This document shows positions 1 through 5,100 of a DNA stretch of 5,100 bases, in pieces. Position 1 is the first letter of the stretch; each line of letters begins with the position of its first letter. Origin of the DNA: Burkholderiales bacterium (lineage in GTDB: Bacteria; Pseudomonadota; Gammaproteobacteria; Burkholderiales; Burkholderiaceae_C); the NCBI GenBank assembly GCA_005789685.1, contig SXXD01000206.1:1-5100 (forward strand), given 5' to 3'. A program made the translations under genes and the position numbers. The notes under the pieces are model-generated. The model saw only the letters and a program-made list of their open reading frames with translations. It did not search any database and had not been told where the DNA came from.

Positions 1-1563
1 AATGCGTGGTTTTTCAATAGGAGCCATGCCCACAAACACACCGCGGTATTTTTTACCTGCGTAGCCTTTGCCCTCTTGCTTGTGCGCCGTGCCAGTTTTA
101 CCGCCTACCGAATAGCCCATGGTTTGCGCTTTTTGGGCTGTCCCGCCAGGGCCTGCTGCCAAGTTCAGCATGTGGCGAATGGCCTGTGCGTTTTCTGGAC
201 TGATCACAGGCACACCCGCTGGAATTTGACCGCTCTTAATCATGGTGGCTGGCAACGATTTACCGTCACTGGCAAAAATGGTGTACGCCCGTGCCATTTG
301 AAACAAACTGGTCGATACACCATAGCCATAACTCATGGTGGCTTGTTCAATCGGGCGCCAAGTTTTGGCAGCCCGCAAGCGACCGCTGACCACGCCTGGA
401 AATGGCAATTGAGGTTTCTGGCCGAGACCCACAGCAGTGAACATTTCCCACATTTCGCGGGGCTGCAATTGCATGGCAATTTTGACCGTCCCCACGTTGC
501 TCGATTTTTGTATCACCTCATTCACAGTGAGCGCGCCGTGAGGGTGCGAATCGGTGATCGTTGAACCCGTGATGTTGATGCTGCCAGGCGCAGTTTGAAT
601 GATGGTTTCCGGCTTGATGATGCCTTTTTCCAATGCGACTGCAATGGCAAAAGGCTTCATTGTGGAGCCAGGCTCAAAGCTATCGATGAGTGCGCGATTG
701 CGCAATTGCTCGCCACTCAAATTGACACGCTTGTCGGGTGAGTAACTAGGATAGTTGGCCAAGGCCAAAATTTCTCCTGTTTGCGCATCCAGCACCACCA
801 CACTGCCTGCTTTGGCTTTGTTTTCTAAGACCGCTTCGCGCAGTTTTTGGTAGGCATAAAACTGCACCTTGCTGTCAATGCTCAATTGCAAATCTTCGCC
901 ATCAACAGGGGGGGTCATTTGCCCCACATCTTCCACCACACGCCCCAAGCGATCTTTGATAACACGTCTTGCACCAGGTTTGCCAGAGAGTTGATCTTGA
1001 AAAATATACTCAATGCCTTCTTGGCCTTTGTCTTCCACGTTGGTGAAACCAACAATGTGAGCCGCCGATTCACCCTCGGGATACAAACGTTTGTATTCTT
1101 TGATGGTGTAGATGCCCTTGATGTTCAAAGCCAAAACTTGCTTCACCACAGGCTCGTCCATTTGACGACGGAGCCACACAAAAGTTTTGTCTTCGTTCTC
1201 TAATTTCTTCGCCAACTCTGTGGGCGACATTTCAAGCAACTTACCTAACTGACGCAAGCCTTCAGGCGATCTGTCAATCTCTTCTGGATTGGCCCACACA
1301 CTGGGTGCAGGCACACTGGAAGCCAAGATCAAACCATTGCGGTCCAAAATGCGGCCGCGATTGGCAGGCAAGGTCAGGGTTCTGGCAAAGCGCACTTCGC
1401 CTTGGCGTTTGTAAAAGGCGTTTTCAAAGACCTGAACATACGATGCCCGAACAGCCAAGCCCACAAAGGCCAAAGCCATGGCGGCCACAATGAGTTTGCT
1501 GCGCCAAACTGGCGTTTTGCTGGCCAACAGAGGGCTGGAGGACAGCTGAACACTGCGGCTCAT
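1..1563 (-). CDS. ftsI: Peptidoglycan D,D-transpeptidase FtsI (penicillin-binding protein 3), C-terminus cut off by window edge
   Basis: Septum-specific class B penicillin-binding protein that cross-links peptidoglycan at the division site, in the inner membrane with its catalytic domain in the periplasm. The reading frame is open for 521 codons to the window edge; E. coli FtsI has 588 residues, so roughly 60 are missing. A short cytoplasmic N-terminus is followed by one membrane segment (about residues 23-45). The class B dimerisation-domain signature NRGRILDRNG lies near 69-78. All three transpeptidase motifs are present with normal spacing: STMKP with the acylated Ser300 and Lys303, SSN at 354-356, and KTGT from Lys489. 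The ATG overlaps the ftsL stop as ATGA, and a GAGG ribosome site inside ftsL (1571-1574) sits 7 bases upstream, which fixes the start and suggests translational coupling. Nothing points to damage. Assignment to FtsI rather than another class B PBP rests on the ftsL-ftsI order and the motifs. Confidence 0.97.
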   Translation of the reverse strand, partial: MSRSVQLSSSPLLASKTPVWRSKLIVAAMALAFVGLAVRASYVQVFENAFYKRQGEVRFARTLTLPANRGRILDRNGLILASSVPAPSVWANPEEIDRSPEGLRQLGKLLEMSPTELAKKLENEDKTFVWLRRQMDEPVVKQVLALNIKGIYTIKEYKRLYPEGESAAHIVGFTNVEDKGQEGIEYIFQDQLSGKPGARRVIKDRLGRVVEDVGQMTPPVDGEDLQLSIDSKVQFYAYQKLREAVLENKAKAGSVVVLDAQTGEILALANYPSYSPDKRVNLSGEQLRNRALIDSFEPGSTMKPFAIAVALEKGIIKPETIIQTAPGSINITGSTITDSHPHGALTVNEVIQKSSNVGTVKIAMQLQPREMWEMFTAVGLGQKPQLPFPGVVSGRLRAAKTWRPIEQATMSYGYGVSTSLFQMARAYTIFASDGKSLPATMIKSGQIPAGVPVISPENAQAIRHMLNLAAGPGGTAQKAQTMGYSVGGKTGTAHKQEGKGYAGKKYRGVFVGMAPIEKPRI

Positions 1564-1892
1564 GGCTTCACCTCATTGGATTTTTCAGGCTTTCGTGCAG
1601 CCACCTTTTGTGAAGTGGCCTGCAAATCAGTAGGCTGTTTCACATACTGGGTAATGCCCGGTGTGACCAAACGCATTTGCAGTTGTTGCTTGGCAATTTG
1701 TTCAATGCGCAGCGGCGATGCTTGCGAACGACGTTCTACTTGCAAACGCTCATGCTCTAACTCAAGACGCGTGGCCTCTTTCATGGCGGCTTCCAAAATC
1801 ATGAACGAGCGGCGTGCTTCGTAATGACTGTGAACCAAAAACATGGCCGACAAAATGATAGCGATGACCAAGAACAAATTCATGCGCGTCAT
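1560..1892 (-). CDS. ftsL: Cell division protein FtsL
   Basis: Small bitopic divisome protein. By family knowledge it forms the FtsQLB complex and activates septal synthesis by FtsW-FtsI. The 110-residue product has a short cytoplasmic end, a single membrane segment at about residues 4-21, then a periplasmic charged helix (about 25-75) with the heptad-like leucine spacing expected of the FtsL coiled coil. The segment [13 protein letters not shown] (61-73) matches the conserved FtsL pattern before the C-terminal tail, and the tail is Lys/Pro-rich. The same frame stays open upstream to 1976, but that extension would lie inside rsmH and would put a basic 28-residue segment ahead of the membrane helix. 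The ATG at 1892 overlaps the rsmH stop as ATGA and has a GGTGA-like site just upstream, so I prefer it. FtsL sequences diverge widely; membrane topology and gene position carry much of this call. Confidence 0.93.
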   Translation of the reverse strand: MTRMNLFLVIAIILSAMFLVHSHYEARRSFMILEAAMKEATRLELEHERLQVERRSQASPLRIEQIAKQQLQMRLVTPGITQYVKQPTDLQATSQKVAARKPEKSNEVKP

Positions 1893-2821
1893 GCCATCAC
1901 CGCCGTTCTTTCGGCTACGCGCATGATGGCGCTGCGTGATCTTGGATTGGCAGCCACCTCGGCATCGCTTGGCCAAATTCGCGCTACAGATTTAAGCTTC
2001 ATGGGCAGCGGCACTGCAAAAGGTGCGCGCCGGTCATAGAACTCTTTGGAGTGCTTCACGATGAATTGCTTCACGATGCGATCTTCCAAAGAGTGAAAAC
2101 TGATGACCACCAATCTACCTCCAGGCTGCAACACTTGAAGGCTGGCTTCTAACGCTTGTTCAAGCTCCTCAAGCTCGGCGTTGATGAAAATCCGAAGAGC
2201 CTGAAATGTCCGCGTTGCAGGGTCCTTGCCCGGCTCGCGGGTTTTGACCGTACCAGCCACGATCCCGGCCAAATCGGCGGTGGATGAAATTGGGCCCCGC
2301 TCTTGTCGGCGAGCCACAATCGCCTTTGCAATCGGAAAAGCAAACCGTTCTTCGCCATAGTCACGCACCACCTCCGTGATCTGATCCACACTGGCAGAGG
2401 CCAGCCACTCGGCCACACTTTGTCCGCGCGTGGTGTCCATGCGCATGTCTAAGGGGCCATCGAAACGAAAAGAAAAACCCCTGACGGGGTTGTCAATTTG
2501 GGGCGAACTGATCCCGAGGTCCATCAACACGCCTGCAATGCTGCCAGCGGGCAATTCACCCAGATGCCTGAAGCCTTCGTGCCGAATTGAAAAACGCACA
2601 TCCTTGATTTGCGCGGCCTCTGCGATGGCCTCGACATCCTTGTCAAATGCGATGAGTTGCGCACCCTCTGGCAAGCGTGACAAGATCAAGCGTGAATGGC
2701 CGCCTCGACCAAAAGTGGCGTCTACATAAATATCTTTTGGGTCGCCTTTGCCTGCACTGCCTAACAATGCATCGACTGCTTCAGTGAGCAAGACGGTGGT
2801 GTGTTGCCAAGGGGTCGTCAC
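1889..2821 (-). CDS. rsmH: 16S rRNA (cytosine(1402)-N(4))-methyltransferase RsmH (MraW)
   Basis: SAM-dependent methyltransferase that adds the N4 methyl group to C1402 of 16S rRNA in the ribosomal P site, acting in the cytoplasm. The 310-residue product is of normal family length (about 313 in E. coli). It opens with the family-typical [15 protein letters not shown] (from residue 5). SAM motif I is [11 protein letters not shown] (33-43), followed by FDKD (59-62). ALRIFINAE (208-216), ISFHSLEDR (240-248) and a C-terminal NPRSRSA (292-298) are all RsmH hallmarks. The start is a GTG at 2821-2819, with GAGG (2827-2830) 5 bases upstream and partly within the mraZ stop. The frame is open further up to 2959, but that stretch is mraZ read in another frame and lacks RsmH similarity. 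Only 7 bases separate it from mraZ, and it overlaps ftsL by 4 bases. Confidence 0.97.
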   Translation of the reverse strand: MTTPWQHTTVLLTEAVDALLGSAGKGDPKDIYVDATFGRGGHSRLILSRLPEGAQLIAFDKDVEAIAEAAQIKDVRFSIRHEGFRHLGELPAGSIAGVLMDLGISSPQIDNPVRGFSFRFDGPLDMRMDTTRGQSVAEWLASASVDQITEVVRDYGEERFAFPIAKAIVARRQERGPISSTADLAGIVAGTVKTREPGKDPATRTFQALRIFINAELEELEQALEASLQVLQPGGRLVVISFHSLEDRIVKQFIVKHSKEFYDRRAPFAVPLPMKLKSVARIWPSDAEVAANPRSRSAIMRVAERTAVMA

Positions 2822-2826
2822 ACAGG

Positions 2827-2830
2827 CCTC
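2827..2830 (-). promoter_or_regulatory. Ribosome binding site of rsmH (decides a GTG start)
   Basis: The minus strand reads GAGG here, overlapping the TGA stop of mraZ and 5 bases before the GTG at 2821-2819. No ATG in the rsmH frame lies near, and the next GTG, at 2823, is out of frame and runs straight into a stop. This supports the GTG start and termination-reinitiation from mraZ. Confidence 0.75.
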
Positions 2831-3257
2831 AGAACGAAAAGTCTTTGAAGACATCGGGCATGTCGCCCTGCATGGCTTTGGCCTCTTGCGTGTCGTAGGC
2901 TGTTTTGTCCCACAACTCAAAATGATTGCCCATGCCCAGCAAGATGGTGTCTTTGGCAATGCCCGCTGCTGCCCGCAACTCAGGTGAAATTAAGATGCGG
3001 CCCGTGCCGTCCATGTCAACGTCCATGGCATTGCCCAAGAAGATACGCTTCCACCACTGAGCCTCCATGGGCAACTGTGCAATGCGCTCACGGAAACGCT
3101 CCCACTCAGTACGCGGGAACAGCATCAAGCAGCCATGGGGGTGTTTGGTGATGGTGAGTTGTCCACCTGCGGTGGCACTCAAAACCTCGCGGTGACGCGT
3201 TGGCACCGACAGGCGACCCTTGGCGTCCAAACTCAACGAAGATGCACCTTGAAACAC
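2829..3257 (-). CDS. mraZ: Transcriptional regulator MraZ
   Basis: First gene of the dcw cluster; a DNA-binding protein of the AbrB/SpoVT swapped-hairpin fold that forms ring-shaped oligomers and in E. coli represses its own operon. The 142-residue product (family about 150) has the two internal half-repeats of the family, each with a conserved DxxxR core: [14 protein letters not shown] (10-23) and [13 protein letters not shown] (83-95). The N-terminal MFQGAS is also typical. The start codon is GTG at 3257-3255. An in-frame TAA lies directly before it, so no longer start exists. AGGA and GAG on the minus strand, 6 to 12 bases upstream, can serve as a modest ribosome site. The likely operator repeats lie about 45-75 bases upstream. 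Identity is firm; the sign and strength of autoregulation here are inferred from E. coli and Mycoplasma work. Confidence 0.97.
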   Translation of the reverse strand: MFQGASSLSLDAKGRLSVPTRHREVLSATAGGQLTITKHPHGCLMLFPRTEWERFRERIAQLPMEAQWWKRIFLGNAMDVDMDGTGRILISPELRAAAGIAKDTILLGMGNHFELWDKTAYDTQEAKAMQGDMPDVFKDFSF

Positions 3258-3292
3258 TTAATTCTCAATTCCTGATGACGAAAAAAGCAAAT

Positions 3293-3307
3293 TGGGAAGT
3301 TTTCCCA
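3293..3307. repeat. Perfect 6-base inverted repeat upstream of mraZ
   Basis: TGGGAA, a 3-base centre and TTCCCA form a dyad. One arm is the last of the three direct repeats at 3301-3330. TGGGA is also the core of the E. coli MraZ site, so the dyad may add an inverted half-site or only reflect chance in a short AT-rich stretch. Confidence 0.5.
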
Positions 3308-3330
3308 CTTAATTGCACTTTTTTGCACTG
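3301..3330 (-). promoter_or_regulatory. Probable MraZ operator: three 10-base direct repeats
   Basis: On the minus strand three consecutive decamers read CAGTGCAAAA, AAGTGCAATT and AAGTGGGAAA, so AGTG recurs exactly every 10 bases, on one face of the helix. A further GTGC in the same phase lies 20 bases upstream of the first copy (decamer 3341-3350), with one non-matching decamer between. Known MraZ sites are short direct repeats at 10-base period upstream of mraZ: TGGG-type in E. coli, AAAGTG-type in Mycoplasma. The arrangement and position fit, about 45-75 bases before the GTG. Binding itself is inferred. Confidence 0.72.
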
Positions 3331-3412
3331 TATCAGGTATTCACGCACCCGCAAGGGGGTTTTTAAGTTTTTTTCAATGAAATCAAGGGCTTAGAGAGTA
3401 CTTTGCAAGCGA

Positions 3413-3418
3413 ATCATA
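3413..3418 (-). promoter_or_regulatory. Possible -10 box for the mraZ operon
   Basis: TATGAT on the minus strand differs from the sigma70 consensus at one base. No good -35 hexamer lies at 16-18 bases (CTAATT at 17). A transcript from here would start near 3406 and carry an untranslated leader of about 150 bases that contains the MraZ-type repeats. Other weak hexamers exist nearer to mraZ, so this is only a candidate. Confidence 0.25.
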
Positions 3419-3498
3419 CCGGAAAAATCCTTGAAAATTAGGCACTTAGAACTTGGTCTGCAAGTAACTTCTGAGGCATTTGGTGAATCAAAAAATAA

Positions 3499-3513
3499 TT
3501 CAAAAATTTTGAA
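3499..3513. repeat. AT-rich perfect dyad between dksA terminator and mraZ
   Basis: TTCAAAA and TTTTGAA flank a single central base. It lies in a strongly AT-rich patch (about 3485-3525) rich in A and T tracts, in the 293-base gene-free stretch 3258-3550. The rest of that stretch holds the repeats and candidate promoter listed separately. The dyad could be a protein site or just part of a bendable promoter-upstream region; no specific factor is recognised. Confidence 0.4.
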
Positions 3514-3550
3514 AAATTTTAAACAACTGAGCAATTGTTGTGTGAATGCG

Positions 3551-3577
3551 AAAAAAAGGCTCCTGGTGGAGCCTTTT
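3551..3577 (-). terminator. Rho-independent terminator of dksA
   Basis: On the minus strand GGCTCC and GGAGCC form a perfect 6-base GC-rich stem with a 4-base loop, flanked by AAAA and followed by seven Ts. It lies 22 bases after the dksA stop codon. The A/T flanks pair as well, so it could also work weakly in the other direction, but no plus-strand gene approaches it. It separates dksA from the dcw cluster, so mraZ should have its own promoter. Confidence 0.9.
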
Positions 3578-3599
3578 CAGAGTTGTCAGTGACCTCAAT

Positions 3600-4808
3600 T
3601 CAATCCCCAAACATTTTTTGTTTGAGTTCGCGTCGCTGCTGTGCTTCCAATGACAAATTGGCAGTTGGACGAGCCAACAAACGACCCACACCAATGGGCT
3701 CACCTGTTTCGTCGCAATAACCATAGTCGCCTGAATCGATGCGCTGAATAGATTGCTCAATTTTCTTCAGCAACTTTCGCTCACGATCGCGTGTGCGTAA
3801 CTCAAGAGCGTGCTCTTCTTCAATGGTGGCGCGGTCTGCAGGATCGGGCACCACCACAGTGTCTTCGCGCAAATGCTCGGTGGTTTCACCCGCATTGGCC
3901 AAAATACCTTGTTTAAGAATCACCAATTTGATTCTGAAAAATGCCATTTGCGCATCGTTCATGTAATCCTTGTCGGACATGGCCATGATTTCAGCATCGC
4001 TCAGTTGGTCGGGTTTTTTGGTTTTCCAATTGTTGGCCAACTTGGCATCTTTTTTAACGGCCACAAAGGGCGGGGGGGTCAAAGCTTGTGTAGGCATGTT
4101 TTGTAAATAACTGGCTTTTGCAGCCGTAGAAGCCACCGATTGAGCCATCGATGGCACCGTAATTTGAGCGAGACGGGCAGACGGACGCACAGCACGCGCT
4201 GGCACGTCACCTGGCGCCACAGGTGCCGCAGGCACTGGGGGAGTCACTGCAGCTGATTTTTCCGCTTTGGGCACCTTGGCTGGCTTTTCAGCTTTGGCAG
4301 GCTTGGCTGCTTTTTCTGGTTTCACTGGTGCGACTGTTTTTGCCGTCGCTTTCACCGGTGCTTTGGGGACAGGCTTGGCGGCTGGTTTGGGCGCAACTTT
4401 AGAGGCTACTTTAGGGGCCACTTTTGCCGCTACTTTGCTTGCAACTTTGGCAGCTAGTTTCACGGGTGCTTTGGCTATTGGCTTTGGCGAAGACTTGGCA
4501 ACGGGCTTGGCAGCTGGCTTTGCCTTTGGCACAGGCTTGGCAGACGTTTTGCTGACGGGTTTGTTAAGGGATTTAGCGGCTGTTTTGCCCGCAGGCTTGG
4601 CCACAAGCTTAGGTGCAGCTTTTTTCTCGACGGGTTTAGCCTTGGCGACGGCTTTGGTGACAGTAGTTTTGACCGCTTTGGCAGGCGCTGGTTTGCTCTG
4701 CTTCTTTCCAGGTGCGGCTGGTTTGGCTTTGGCTGTAGTTTTCACTTTAGCTGGCGTGCTGGTTTTTTTCACTGCGGTTTTTGAGCTCGTTTTAAGGGGC
4801 TTTTTCAC
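3600..4808 (-). CDS. dksA: DksA-family RNA polymerase regulator with long histone H1-like N-terminal tail
   Basis: DksA binds the RNA polymerase secondary channel and, with ppGpp, adjusts promoters such as rRNA promoters in the stringent response. The product has 402 residues; E. coli DksA has 151. The DksA domain occupies about 270-402: YMNDAQMAFFR (282-292), coiled-coil tip DPADRA with Asp322 and Asp325 matching E. coli Asp71 and Asp74, ELRTRDRERKLLKKIE (336-351), then the zinc-finger fold. Only Cys365 of the four zinc ligands remains; the others are Thr368, Ser386 and Ala389. Residues 1-190 contain 52 Lys, four Glu, no Asp, no Arg and no aromatic residue, rich in Ala, Pro and Val, like the bacterial H1-like/AlgP tails. 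Residues 191-269 are a linker. The start is GTG with AGGAG 7 bases upstream (4816-4820) and an in-frame stop at 4833-4835, so the tail is genuinely part of this frame. A terminator follows. The tail's role is unknown; nonspecific nucleic acid binding is an inference. Confidence 0.94.
   Translation of the reverse strand: MKKPLKTSSKTAVKKTSTPAKVKTTAKAKPAAPGKKQSKPAPAKAVKTTVTKAVAKAKPVEKKAAPKLVAKPAGKTAAKSLNKPVSKTSAKPVPKAKPAAKPVAKSSPKPIAKAPVKLAAKVASKVAAKVAPKVASKVAPKPAAKPVPKAPVKATAKTVAPVKPEKAAKPAKAEKPAKVPKAEKSAAVTPPVPAAPVAPGDVPARAVRPSARLAQITVPSMAQSVASTAAKASYLQNMPTQALTPPPFVAVKKDAKLANNWKTKKPDQLSDAEIMAMSDKDYMNDAQMAFFRIKLVILKQGILANAGETTEHLREDTVVVPDPADRATIEEEHALELRTRDRERKLLKKIEQSIQRIDSGDYGYCDETGEPIGVGRLLARPTANLSLEAQQRRELKQKMFGD
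4389..4448 (-). repeat. Five tandem 12-base units encoding KVAx in the DksA tail
   Basis: Codons 121-140 of dksA encode five consecutive KVAx tetrapeptides (x is Ser, Ala or Pro). At DNA level the unit is AAAGTNGCN plus one variable codon. Third positions of the Val and Ala codons differ between copies (GTT, GTA, GTG; GCA, GCG, GCC), so it is an aged repeat rather than a fresh slippage array. Similar but less regular K/A/P units fill the rest of residues 1-190. Confidence 0.8.
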
Positions 4809-4815
4809 GTCCTGT

Positions 4816-4820
4816 CTCCT
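4816..4820 (-). promoter_or_regulatory. Ribosome binding site of dksA (decides a GTG start)
   Basis: AGGAG on the minus strand, 7 bases before the GTG at 4808-4806. With the in-frame TAA at 4833-4835 it leaves this GTG as the natural start and shows that the Lys-rich tail is translated. Confidence 0.85.
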
Positions 4821-4963
4821 AGCCGTGGCGGCTTACGCATCCTTCAAGGACACCAGCCATTTGCAAATGAATTTGTGGTCATCGGCTCATTTGCGTCAAA
4901 ACCCATTTTTTCGACCTTCTGGGCGCATCGGGGCACCAATTAAGGGACCCCGTCAGGGCGCAG

Positions 4964-4969
4964 ATTGTA
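4964..4969 (-). promoter_or_regulatory. Possible -10 box of a dksA promoter with GC-rich discriminator
   Basis: TACAAT on the minus strand matches five of six sigma70 -10 bases. The bases right after it (CTGCGCC) are GC-rich, as in promoters that ppGpp/DksA repress. The -35 side is weak (GCGTTT at 17 bases). The transcript would begin near 4957 with a leader of about 150 bases. A TTGACG lies further down at about 4896-4901, but with no convincing -10 partner. No other feature is seen in the 195-base spacer 4809-5003, and no strong terminator follows the upstream gene, so read-through into dksA is possible. Confidence 0.35.
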
Positions 4970-5003
4970 GCGACTGAACAGCCTTAAAACGCTTTCTGGA
5001 AAA

Positions 5004-5100
5004 CTAAACCAAACATTGCTCCAAACCTTGCAACAAAATGTCTTTGGGCAAGTCAATGCCAATGAACACCATTTTGCTAACTTTGACCTCATTTTCAGCC
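5004..5100 (-). CDS. C-terminal end of a probable CobW/COG0523-family GTPase (partial)
   Basis: Only the last 31 codons and a TAG stop (5004-5006) are in the window; the gene continues past the right edge. The peptide contains KMVFIGIDLPKDILLQGLEQC. This resembles the end of the CobW C-terminal domain, where a strand ending in VFIG is followed by an acidic/Leu helix and a closing GLxxCL. COG0523 proteins are GTP-dependent metal chaperones, often for zinc. The P-loop and the metal-binding CxCC motif cannot be checked here. It reads in the same direction as dksA, 195 bases upstream. The call rests on a short stretch, so the family is probable and the subfamily is unknown. Confidence 0.7.
   Translation of the reverse strand, partial: AENEVKVSKMVFIGIDLPKDILLQGLEQCLV

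Noticed and set aside
76..564. Plus-strand open frame opposite ftsI
   Set aside because: The ftsI frame here carries the SxN and KTG motifs with correct spacing; the opposite frame has no recognisable domain.
847..1203. Plus-strand open frame opposite the N-terminal part of ftsI
   Set aside because: Composition is unlike a real protein and the minus frame is continuous FtsI.
1893..1976. Longer FtsL start at 1976
   Set aside because: It would lie within rsmH, and the ATG at 1892 overlaps the rsmH stop as ATGA and puts the membrane helix right after the start.
2822..2959. Longer RsmH start at 2959
   Set aside because: The added 46 residues are mraZ read in another frame; RsmH similarity begins at the GTG at 2821, which has a ribosome site.
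3500..3760. Minus-strand open frame across the dksA terminator and 3' end
   Set aside because: It runs through the terminator hairpin and overlaps the conserved DksA C-terminus in another frame.
4938..4960. GGGG/CCCC imperfect inverted repeat in the spacer before dksA, considered as a terminator of the upstream gene
   Set aside because: The stem contains mismatches and no T tract follows on the minus strand.
4267..4977. Long plus-strand open frame rich in Gly, Ala, Leu and Phe opposite dksA
   Set aside because: It is the antisense of the Lys/Ala/Pro codons, whose complements seldom give stops; no ribosome site or family resemblance, and the dksA frame explains the region.

Overview
The window looks like a chromosomal segment of a betaproteobacterium of the order Burkholderiales, most likely a Comamonadaceae-type freshwater bacterium with moderate GC. 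I infer this from the protein sequences (MraZ, RsmH, FtsL, FtsI and a DksA whose zinc-finger positions read Cys-Thr-Ser-Ala) and from the gene order. No database search was possible, so the genus is not determined. All six genes lie on the minus strand, so transcription runs from high to low coordinates.

Right end (5004-5100): the last 31 codons of a gene whose C-terminus resembles CobW/COG0523 GTPases. A 195-base spacer with a plausible dksA promoter follows. At 3600-4808 lies a very long dksA: a Lys/Ala/Pro-rich, histone H1-like tail of about 190 residues, a linker, and a complete DksA domain with an intact acidic coiled-coil tip but only one of the four zinc cysteines. A clear intrinsic terminator closes it (3551-3577).

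An AT-rich control region (about 3258-3550) precedes the start of the division and cell wall (dcw) cluster. It holds three 10-base direct repeats just upstream of mraZ, of the type bound by MraZ.

The dcw cluster then runs mraZ (2829-3257), rsmH (1889-2821), ftsL (1560-1892) and ftsI (1-1563, cut by the window edge). The genes are packed tightly: 7 bases separate mraZ and rsmH, and rsmH/ftsL and ftsL/ftsI each overlap by ATGA. They link transcriptional control of the cluster (MraZ), 16S rRNA methylation (RsmH), divisome assembly (FtsL) and septal peptidoglycan cross-linking (FtsI).

Most of the window is ordinary, well-conserved core genome. The part most worth a second look is the H1-like tail fused to a cysteine-depleted DksA, next to a probable metal-chaperone GTPase. 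I saw no RNA genes, CRISPR arrays, insertion sequences or signs of recent transfer.
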